From positions 1-39,228 of the forward strand of contig JAICLJ010000025.1 of the NCBI GenBank assembly GCA_025927575.1: a stretch of 39,228 bases of DNA, read 5' to 3'. The notes beneath the pieces were generated by a model. It ran no database searches and was not told the DNA's origin. It was given only the letters and a program-made list of their open reading frames with translations. This DNA comes from Bryobacteraceae bacterium. GTDB taxonomy: Bacteria; Acidobacteriota; Terriglobia; Bryobacterales; Bryobacteraceae. Positions 1 to 8,400 of this stretch are shown here, piece by piece. The translations under genes were made by a program, and so were the position numbers. The first letter of the stretch is position 1, and each line of letters opens with the position of its first letter.

Positions 1-692
1 CAAAATAGGTAAGGCGCACAAAATACTTTTTCCCCAACTGCGGCCCGCCCTGCATTCGTTCTCGCCGCGATAGTAGATCAGCTTTACAGCTGCGTGCAGC
101 AACCATGGGTGGAGATCTCCCCAGCATGTGACCTCGCATTCACGAGACTCAAGAAGAGCAATCCTGGCTGTTGCTGAACGTCGGCGGAGCCGAAAGCACA
201 AACTGAGGGGACCGCGCGATATCAGCGAACGCGGTTCGAAGTCACCGATCTCTCCACAAAGCGCCGGCCGAGTATCTGTTGCGGATCGATCTCGCTTAAA
301 TCTGCGATCCGATCGCAAATTGCCGGTACGCAGTATTTCTGTATAGCTGTTTCCAAGTAGCGCGGACGAGAGTTATTGTTGTGGTGTCCTGATTTTCACC
401 GATAGCGCCGGGCGCTGACAGTCGGTATGGGTGGAGGTAGTAAGCGATGGAGCGCGACTCTAGAAGTTCGCTGAGTTGCTGCTCTGCAATTGCAACGTAC
501 TGTCGCACTGGCTCTCCACCCGCCAGAGCGGGATAGATTCCTAAAGGCAGTACGGTGGTTGTTGCCCGTGGCGTTCATGCAAAGGTGGCGCGGAAAAACA
601 AGTAACCTTGCCTTCAGCGCAGATTGGGCAATACACTTGCACGCGCGTACCACATATACTATTTATCCAGCGCTTACGAGCTATTGACCCAA
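1..692. other. Gene-free left flank
   Basis: No convincing coding region lies in this stretch. The open frames on both strands are short, overlap each other and have skewed composition (Arg/Ser-rich). No frame entering from the left edge looks like the tail of a known protein. A 10-bp palindrome GGAGATCTCC near 111-120 is the only visible symmetry. The promoter of the following plus-strand gene should lie near the right end, but I could not pick out a clear one. Confidence 0.5.
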
Positions 693-2777
693 ATGCCCCC
701 AGAATCGTCCTTGTCCGATGACCTGATTGCATTGCTGGAAGCAGAATTCGGAGGCAGCCCCCGTACCCTGTCTCTCATCGAATTCTCTTTGGCCAACGAG
801 CTGTATGTACGCGAGACAGCACTTGGGCTGGTCTCGGCGGCAAAGGGGCGCTCCGGTGAATCGTGGTCCGAACGCTGCTTAGCCTTGGTCTTCCTTGAAA
901 ATCAATTGCTGCGGCTCCCCCCGTCTGAGATTTTCGAATTCGACGTAATTCTGACGCATCTCGGATTGAAAGAAGATTTCGGATTGGAACTTCTGCTAAC
1001 GGAGTCTGTGTTGGTCGAAGGTTTTTCGACTCGGGATCTACGCGGCTTCATAACAGAACTGCTTCGGAAGCTTAGTCGCTTGAATCGCGTCCATGAGGCC
1101 ATTCAGCGCAGAGATCGGGGCTCCTGGGATTACGCTCTACGCACCGTTCGTAATCCTGCGAAGCTAAGCCTCGCGCGGTATGTCTTCAGCGCCAACGAGG
1201 TGATGGATGAAGTTGTAAAGAGCCTGACCGTTACTGAAGGCACCGGAGACGAGCTTTCGGGGCAACAACACGACCCTCTTCGATCGAATCACGAGAACAT
1301 CGCCATGCCGCGGTTTGAGACGGCGATTTTAAATAGGTTATGTGCCTGCCGAAAGATCTGCTGGGTATCGGACCGGTGCAGTTCCGAGTTGAATTCGCTT
1401 GTCGAGTACCCGCTCGCCTCTGCGGTTCTTGTTATCAAACCACCTGGGAGCGATCTTGAAATCGAAATAAAGCGAGCAGGGACACGGGGCCCACGCCTGT
1501 TAGACGTAATCGCACGCAGGAACGGCGCCAATGCGCCGGTCAGCCACCGCTTGTTTGGAGGCTCGCTTGGGTGGCTTGCAAAGCGTGAAACGGCTGCGGC
1601 CGCCGCATTCTCGAATATTTTTCGGCTGGTTCACGGTAGAGAAGCGCCTTGCTCGCGAGGCGTCATGAATTCTTCGATTGTCAACGTACCCACGGCTGAC
1701 GGAGAGACGCACATACTTGACTACCTCAATGACGAGCACCGATTCGGCACGGGCTTTGAAGCGACTCGGGCGGCAATGCGTGATTGTATCGAGAGCTTTC
1801 CTTCCGATACAGGCGTAGCGCGAGCCTCCTATTCGGGCGAAGCTGGAACGACTTTGCAGTTCATTGGCCAAGCCCTTCCGGAACAAGCCATCATTGTTGG
1901 CAGTACGTCCTTTAGGCTCGATCGAATCGTCCTCTATCTCAGTGAGTCCGGGCCCGAGCAGTATTTCAAGGCGGGATTTGGGCGCAGCTGCACTCCGTCA
2001 GATGCCCAATGGCTGGCCGATTCGGTTCTTGAGGAAATACTCGGAGAGCTGACTGTTCCCGTCCAAGGATATCTGGGTTACTCGGAATATATCCGGGAGA
2101 CATTCCGTGTTCCCGAGAATCGGCGGCGTGCCGATGCCAACTACCTTTCGGTGATGCGTCAGATCGGCGAGTGCTGGGGAACGCTACTGGCGGTCCGTGG
2201 CTTCTCGGATGGCGAGTCCTTCGTTCTGCGAAACGCTGGGTTGAAAAGTATCTGGACCAACGGGGCCTGGCAGATCCGAATTATCTTCATGGACCATGAC
2301 GACCTGACTGTCGCCGGCAGCCGGTATCAATATCTCTGGCCGTCGCGCGAGATATCCGGCATGCGGAGCGACCAGGTTCACATTCTTGGCGGCCCCATGG
2401 GAGACGAAACCATCCCTGGTGAGGTCGGCACCCTCCAGACCATCTACCGTGTGGACTCCGATCTCAGCAGGGCGGGAGTGACTGCGCTTGAAGAGGCGCT
2501 GGTCGCTGCATACCGGAGTACCCAAGACCAGATCTCTTCCAATGAGGATCTGCGGGCTCTCTTTTATTCCCGGTTCCTCGTGGGATACAGAGATTTCGAC
2601 GAACTCATGCCTGGATTTCTCGACTCAGATCCATCACAGCTTGATTCATGGAAGACTGAAGCAGAGACCCACTTGGTCGCTAAGGGCTATGAGAGTCAGC
2701 TCATCGCCGAGTACATAAAGGTCATCCCGCAGGCCCGTCCGTTTTTCGAGAGGATGCGATTTCTCTATTTCAGATAA
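693..2777 (+). CDS. Large unrecognised protein, weakly kinase-like middle
   Basis: This is a 694-residue protein that I do not recognise. The frame can be opened 23 codons earlier at a TTG (624), but the ATG at 693 is preferred because the extra residues look non-coding; no strong ribosome site is visible at either. There is no signal peptide or membrane segment. Two spots recall protein-kinase or phosphotransferase folds: a strand-like VLVIKPPG with Lys249, and MDHDDL at 533-538 following a hydrophobic strand (QIRIIF), which resembles the metal-binding Asp of kinase-like enzymes. The N-terminal 200 residues look helical and the tail ends in an aromatic-rich RFLYFR. LanM-type dehydratase domains also have a kinase-like fold, but I see none of their signature motifs and no precursor peptide nearby. 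The 3' end overlaps the convergent glycosyltransferase gene by 13 bp. It is a real gene with unknown function. Confidence 0.75.
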   Translation: MPPESSLSDDLIALLEAEFGGSPRTLSLIEFSLANELYVRETALGLVSAAKGRSGESWSERCLALVFLENQLLRLPPSEIFEFDVILTHLGLKEDFGLELLLTESVLVEGFSTRDLRGFITELLRKLSRLNRVHEAIQRRDRGSWDYALRTVRNPAKLSLARYVFSANEVMDEVVKSLTVTEGTGDELSGQQHDPLRSNHENIAMPRFETAILNRLCACRKICWVSDRCSSELNSLVEYPLASAVLVIKPPGSDLEIEIKRAGTRGPRLLDVIARRNGANAPVSHRLFGGSLGWLAKRETAAAAAFSNIFRLVHGREAPCSRGVMNSSIVNVPTADGETHILDYLNDEHRFGTGFEATRAAMRDCIESFPSDTGVARASYSGEAGTTLQFIGQALPEQAIIVGSTSFRLDRIVLYLSESGPEQYFKAGFGRSCTPSDAQWLADSVLEEILGELTVPVQGYLGYSEYIRETFRVPENRRRADANYLSVMRQIGECWGTLLAVRGFSDGESFVLRNAGLKSIWTNGAWQIRIIFMDHDDLTVAGSRYQYLWPSREISGMRSDQVHILGGPMGDETIPGEVGTLQTIYRVDSDLSRAGVTALEEALVAAYRSTQDQISSNEDLRALFYSRFLVGYRDFDELMPGFLDSDPSQLDSWKTEAETHLVAKGYESQLIAEYIKVIPQARPFFERMRFLYFR

Positions 2778-3478
2778 CGTCTTTTTAGCTGCTCATATAA
2801 GCAGTCCGGCGAATACGGAGCATCCTTATCCTGGCCGGAGCGGCGCCAAAGTTCGTTCCATAAGTGAATCGCTCTGGTTTCATCGCCAAAGCTCCAGCGC
2901 AATGCGGGATCCAGTAGTTGCTCCCAGACAGAGAAGTGCAGCGGACAAAAGACTTCCCACGCCTGAACATACTGTTCCAGAGAGCAGCCTTCCACAGCGC
3001 GACGCAGGAGCGTTGGGCCGCACTGGCTCCATTGCAACTCCTTGACATTCATTTGTTCGCACGCTTCCCATGCATACTGCATCACGGAACTGCCGGGCGG
3101 GACTTTCATTGCGCCAAGATTCACTAACTGACGCCCGTTGATTCCTTCGCTTGAGAATACGTATTTCTCAGAGAAATGGAAAGGTCGTAGGCAAATGGTG
3201 TCGGCATCCACGAACCAGCCTCCTTTTTCGAGCAGCAGCTTGTACCGGAAGAAGTTGGCGAACCCTGCATACGTTTTGTGTTCCGCGTACGTGAAGATCC
3301 GAGATGCGGGAAGAATTTTGTTTCCGTCAAGAACAATTGCGCCCTGTGGAATTCCGGCGCAACCCTCATACAGGTACAAATGGAAACGATGTCCATGGTC
3401 CAAAAACGAACGAATGCAAAGCTGCTCCATTACGGATAAGCGATTGCCAATCCAGAGGCTTTGGATTACGTCGGACAT
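2765..3478 (-). CDS. DXD-motif glycosyltransferase (Gly_transf_sug-like)
   Basis: This 237-residue protein looks like a small GT-A fold enzyme of the group with a glycosyltransferase sugar-binding region containing a DXD motif (capsular polysaccharide and alpha-1,4-galactosyltransferase-like proteins). It opens with IQSLWIGNRLSVMEQLCIRS, typical of the family's first strand and helix. The block FRYKLLLEKGGWFVDADT (residues 77-94) carries the metal-binding DAD at 91-93. Such enzymes transfer a sugar from a nucleotide-sugar donor; the acceptor cannot be read from sequence. The ATG abuts the stop of the upstream propeller gene (TGA then ATG with no gap), so translation is probably coupled and the gene is the last of the multicopper oxidase operon. 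The 3' end overlaps the convergent gene at 693-2777. No signal peptide is seen, so it is likely cytoplasmic. Its link to copper oxidation is unexplained. Confidence 0.8.
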   Translation of the reverse strand: MSDVIQSLWIGNRLSVMEQLCIRSFLDHGHRFHLYLYEGCAGIPQGAIVLDGNKILPASRIFTYAEHKTYAGFANFFRYKLLLEKGGWFVDADTICLRPFHFSEKYVFSSEGINGRQLVNLGAMKVPPGSSVMQYAWEACEQMNVKELQWSQCGPTLLRRAVEGCSLEQYVQAWEVFCPLHFSVWEQLLDPALRWSFGDETRAIHLWNELWRRSGQDKDAPYSPDCLYEQLKRRYLK

Positions 3479-5416
3479 TCACTGCGCACGATTAGGGCGG
3501 GCCGTTACCTCGACTGTTGCATAGGTCGCGAAGCGCAGGCCCTGCGAAGGAGAACTCAGAAACACTTTATATGTGCCGGCCGTAGGCACTTTGAAATTTA
3601 CCGAGTAGATGCCGTCTCCTTCATAGGAGGCAACCTGCCGGTCCTGCCACATCGGTCCAGCCATCAGAATGAGAATGTCCTTGGCCCCAGCGTCAGGCTT
3701 ACCGGTGTCGGCGAAGGTGAATCTGAAGCTGACATGCGCCGGCTCGTCCAAGAATGCAGAGCGGTTAACGCGGGGTTCAATTTGCAACTTAGGCGGCTTT
3801 GTGCGCGCAAGCGCCGGGTCCTCTGCAATCGGAAGATCAAAGCAGGAAATGACTCGCGGCCGGTCTAGGAAAACTGCAAGATCGTATGACCCAGCAGCCG
3901 GCAGTTTGGCAGTAGTCTCATACACGCCGGGTGAGTGTTCTCGCAGGCTGCGGTCCACCGATAACACGGCGCGAGGCTCACGTCCGTAGTTGCTGAAGTT
4001 GCCCATCGGCGCCGCGTTGCCCTCCATGTACAAATAAACCGATTTATCGTGCGGGTTGGCGACGAGGACGGCATTTTCGCCCGATGCCTGCACCACTCCG
4101 TCCGCTGGGGTGGGCATCGACATCTCGCCGGGCGGATGCCGGCCGCCTGAGAAGTCCGCGACTGAAATCTCGGCGCCGGGGTTGCCGAGCGATGCCAGCG
4201 CAATCATCAAAACGGAGTCGCTGCCTCGTTGCCGTATATGCGCTTCCTTATTCGTGAATGCGATCTGGTCTGGTCCCTTATCGAGTTTGCCGCGCTGGAC
4301 AACTCGATTCGTGGCTGCATCGACAACGTAAATCATATTGTCGGTTGGATTCACTGTCAGAGCGAATCGACCGCCCGGTGCGAACCGAATCTGGCCGAGT
4401 CCGGGCGAGGCGTTCATCGTTGCGCGTATTGTGTGGCTGACCGCATCGATCGCGACAATGCGTCCATCTCCTTCGTTGGCTACATATGCGGCCTTTGCGA
4501 GATCCGAATAAGCAATCCAAGTCGGCTTTTCTCCTGTCCGAATATCAACCACACGCGCGAGTTTGCGTACATCGATCACGGATACAGTGCCGTCTTTGGG
4601 GTTTGTAACGAATGCAAATGAGCTATCAGCCGTAAATGCAATGTGATGGTATCCGCGGCCAGTGGGGATCCTGGCCAACACCTTCAAGTCGTGTGGGCTG
4701 AGTACGTCTACGCCGGAGTTCTCTTCGCCGGATCCATAAGACACCCAAAGGTACGCTTCATCCGGTTGGAGAGCAATCCGCGCGGCTCGATCGACCTGTG
4801 CACGGGTCGAAACCACCTTCCAGTCGGCGGTGTCGATTGCGGCTACTTCGCTCGCGGATGGCACGGAAACAAACAAGCGCTTGCCGTCTTCAGTGAGCGC
4901 CCAATCTTCTGCCGGCCCATGCAGCGAAACAATCGCCAGCAAGCGGGTATCGCCGTAGCCGAACCGCGGATCCACTACGGTCAGGGTCGAGTCGTTGTTC
5001 ATCATGACGACGAAATAGGAAGTCAGGTCTACCTGCGTGTGGCTGAAGGTGCTGCCCTCGGCAAACCGTCTTACCTTGCCGACGCATTGGCTCTGTGTCG
5101 TCGGTCCAATCGAGAATCTGCGATCAATCCATGCTGCAGGTGAATCGCCCGTTAGCGGCGACTTTGTGACTGCGTCGGCAAAGCGAAGCCGGATATTGAC
5201 ATCTTCGAATTCTTTGAGCGGCTCCTTGCTGGCGTTGGAAGCATCCACACGATCGACGTTCAGAGTGACGCTGGTTCCATGGAGCGTTACCGTTCGGGAG
5301 TACGGAGCGGGCTTTGGAACTTCGGTCGCGTCACGTCCCAGGGCGATCAGGCAAACCGCAAAAGCCATAGAGAGCCGAATGGCGCACCTCACAACAGGGC
5401 CACCGTAAGGATTCAT
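3479..5416 (-). CDS. Secreted beta-propeller (YncE/cytochrome D1-like) protein
   Basis: The product has 645 residues from the ATG at 5416; a TTG at 5461 would add 15 residues. The ATG is chosen because GGGGA precedes it and because the short basic start followed by a hydrophobic stretch (MAFAVCLIALG) makes a signal peptide. The middle has seven or so repeated strands of the YncE/cytochrome D1 propeller type, with recurrent units such as FVTNPKDGTVSVIDV, AYVANEGDGRIVAID and NPTDNMIYVVDAATNRVV. N- and C-terminal flanks (SPLTGDSPAAW; ADTGKPDAGAKDILILMAGP) look like Ig-like domains. The YMEG..APMGNFSNY block recalls propeller proteins that accompany very large multicopper oxidases. There is no CXXCH, so it carries no covalent haem. 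It sits 52 bp after the oxidase stop and is probably a periplasmic scaffold or electron-transfer partner; this role is inferred. Confidence 0.82.
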   Translation of the reverse strand: MNPYGGPVVRCAIRLSMAFAVCLIALGRDATEVPKPAPYSRTVTLHGTSVTLNVDRVDASNASKEPLKEFEDVNIRLRFADAVTKSPLTGDSPAAWIDRRFSIGPTTQSQCVGKVRRFAEGSTFSHTQVDLTSYFVVMMNNDSTLTVVDPRFGYGDTRLLAIVSLHGPAEDWALTEDGKRLFVSVPSASEVAAIDTADWKVVSTRAQVDRAARIALQPDEAYLWVSYGSGEENSGVDVLSPHDLKVLARIPTGRGYHHIAFTADSSFAFVTNPKDGTVSVIDVRKLARVVDIRTGEKPTWIAYSDLAKAAYVANEGDGRIVAIDAVSHTIRATMNASPGLGQIRFAPGGRFALTVNPTDNMIYVVDAATNRVVQRGKLDKGPDQIAFTNKEAHIRQRGSDSVLMIALASLGNPGAEISVADFSGGRHPPGEMSMPTPADGVVQASGENAVLVANPHDKSVYLYMEGNAAPMGNFSNYGREPRAVLSVDRSLREHSPGVYETTAKLPAAGSYDLAVFLDRPRVISCFDLPIAEDPALARTKPPKLQIEPRVNRSAFLDEPAHVSFRFTFADTGKPDAGAKDILILMAGPMWQDRQVASYEGDGIYSVNFKVPTAGTYKVFLSSPSQGLRFATYATVEVTARPNRAQ

Positions 5417-5468
5417 CGAGTCCCCATGAGCGTGAAAGGCGGCTGGATAGCGCCAGGGCAAACCGAAT

Positions 5469-8400
5469 TCACTTGGCCTTTCGAAGAGCTGGCGCTTTAA
5501 GTCTGAAACGATCGACGTCTTGAGTGCCGATCTTTGGCCGGGCGGTAAGTAGTTTCGGTGGAGCAGTTTGAACCGGGCACATCGAGCTTGCGGTTGTCGT
5601 GCCGCCTTGCGCCGACGTAACGGTGATTGACTGCGGAAGTGTTGACGTGGAGCCGGTAACGCTCCACAACCCGGTCATTGGATCGATGTTTGCCGGCGGG
5701 ATTGAAAGGCCTGTTCCGGTGATCGTCACATTCGCAGCCATGTGGTGATTTACCGGGTTTACCGTGTTCACGCCGGCGATTGTGTACTTGTTCGCCGGTC
5801 CGCAATAGGTGGTTACCGTCACGATATCCTTGCCCGGCTCTCCCACGCGCACCAGGCCCCACATCCCGTTTAGAAATTCGCCTCCAATATAGGTGCGATA
5901 GAGATAGTCTCCCTTCACTGCGGAGGCGCCCCCGGCGCTCTTGAGCACGATGTCGAATGAGGCGTTCGGGCCAAACGTGTCACGCGAGCCGGTCCACTGA
6001 GAGAGAGGATTATTATCGACAATCTTCGTGGAACCTGGCGAGAATGGTTCTTCCTGCCATGCGTGGCCATGCAGCTCAAAAACTTGCTCATTGAGGCCGG
6101 CCGGGTGCAACACCCGCATGCGCAGCGGCTTTCCGGCTTCTGCGGCGAATACCGGCGTCTGCGGATCTGCCGAAACCAAAGTGTCCGATTGCGAACGTGA
6201 TACGCCGAGTGCAGAGAGGCTGGAATCGTTCACCAGGTAACTCGTATTCACGAAGCGATAGGTGAGCGGCTCGGTGCGATAGTTCAGAGCAGGCTGCTGC
6301 ACTGCAGCGAGATCATCTTGTACGATAACCACCGCCTCGCGGAATGAGGTGTTGTCCGCGTTGGTCACAGTGGCCGCGGCTCGGGAGTTATCGTCTGTTT
6401 GCCATGTAGAACCCTGCGGCTCTATGATCAAGGCGCCAATCAGACCGAAGTTGTCCTGCATCAGGGGGTCGGCCGGCGCCAGAGAAACGGCGCCGAACTC
6501 CATCGGCGTATATACTGGCTGCCCGTTCGGTCCGTGATCAATTTTGCCGGCGTACCAGGTAGACGTACATGTCTGGCCTGGTTGAACGGTGACCACAGGA
6601 TTGCTACCGATATTAAAACCATCGCTCGTGGTTACGTCGTAGGACAAGAGTTGTGGATGAATGCCGACGGCGTGCGACGTCCGAAGATGTACTCCCGTGA
6701 GAAAGGGCTGTGCCGCGACTCCACTGTTCAGTTCGGTCGTTGGCAGGCCGTTTGTCAACACGATGGTGATGCAATCGCCGGCTGCGGCCCGCAGGATCAG
6801 CGGCTCCCGTGGCGCGGAGGACTTCAGCTTGCCGTTCACCAGGTCGCCCGTCAGCACATACATCAGTGCGCTCGGGTCGGTGATTTGATTCTGTCCCGGA
6901 GTCCCCGCCGCCCCTCGCGAGTTGTAAACAAGAGGGCCGCCCAAAACGTCGGATGCAAGGACAGCCGTTACGGTGAACGATCTCTTCGGCGCGTTGGCCG
7001 GGCAACTATCTGCAGCCGTCCCCGCGGGCGGAATCGGCTGGCTGCTGGGAAACGCCTCAGTTTGCGTTTGACTGAGCGGAATAAGGTTCGCCACCGGGTT
7101 CTTATAGCCGCGTATCAAGCCCCAGTTGCCGTATTGCAGCCCGATCGTATCGGACGTTGGAATGTAAAGATAATCCGCTTTGTCCGCCTGAGCCGTAACC
7201 GGTAAATGGAACAAGTATTCATAGTGCTCCGATATCCCCATTCCTTGCGTGCTGCGGAAACCGGAGGAATCGAGCGAGGGCTCGAATGGCCAGGCGAGCC
7301 CATGAATGTGGAACGAGTGTGGTCCCATATGAGCGCCGACGAGGCTCCGGATCTGTACGTTATCGCCTTCGTACGCACGCAGCAGGGGTGTGTAGGGATC
7401 ATCCGCTTCTGCGCCCGGCTGTGGCGGAGGGAAGACAAAGCCTCCAGCATTGTTGATCGGCGTGCCCTGCGCAGGCTGGATATTGAGTTGCGCGTCAGCA
7501 CGCGGCATCGACCGGAACACGTTGACGAGGTCCGTCTGGTCGCTGGTCCCGGATGCCACGCGGTAAGCGAGTGGTTCGTTCTGATAGTTCAGGGAGTAGG
7601 CGCCCTCAAACATCTGATTAGTAATCAGGTCAGGTGTCGGCGGCCTGCCCGGGATGAGGTCCGTTTGGCCCGGTTGCGGCTCATATTGAGGCGGATTAAT
7701 CGCGTGGTCCGCGTCCACCCAGCCCCATGGTCCGCCCGGACTCTTTTTAGGCAGATCCGGTCCGTACTGCTCGTAAGGCTTCGGCGTGGTGATACTTGTG
7801 TTTAAATATGCCAGCTGACGATCCTGGAATTCGAGCAGGAACTCGCGATAGCTTTTGGTCGAGTCCGCAAGGTTGATATTTGCCTGATACGTGGTTGGCC
7901 CACCGTCGAACCGGGTCCCCAGTTGAACGCCCGTCGTAGAGTCGAACCATTTCGAGTCCTTGGGCTCAATTACCAGACCGGCATACAAACCGACCTGCTG
8001 ATGTGTAGAGGGGCCAAAGTGGTCATGTGTAAATACCGTTCGCAGTGTCCTATCCTGGTCGACCGTGCAGGGCAGGGGAGCTGTGCCTGGTTGGATTGGT
8101 TTTGCGCAATCCCAGATCGGATCTGCGTACCATCGCTGGACCGTCGCCTGAGCTCCGGGGAATTTCCCGGGCAATTCTGTCGCAAAATAGGGAATCTCCT
8201 TGGCTGTAAGCGGATTGCGATGAGCCGCGTCTGTCGAGAAAAGACCGCCATTTTTATTGACGTGTGCGATCAGGTTCACGACCTCTTCGTTGCTGAACGT
8301 GCCGTCTTCGTAGTTGAAGCCGTTGCCGGCGCCATCCGATGCGGTTACATCGAACTTCACGAGGTGAATGTGTTGTCCGATGATGTCAGTGGGTGTACGA

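Noticed and set aside
693-3478. A lanthipeptide (RiPP) locus based on the kinase-like 694-residue protein
   Set aside because: No LanC-like zinc motif, no precursor peptide and no peptidase-containing transporter nearby.
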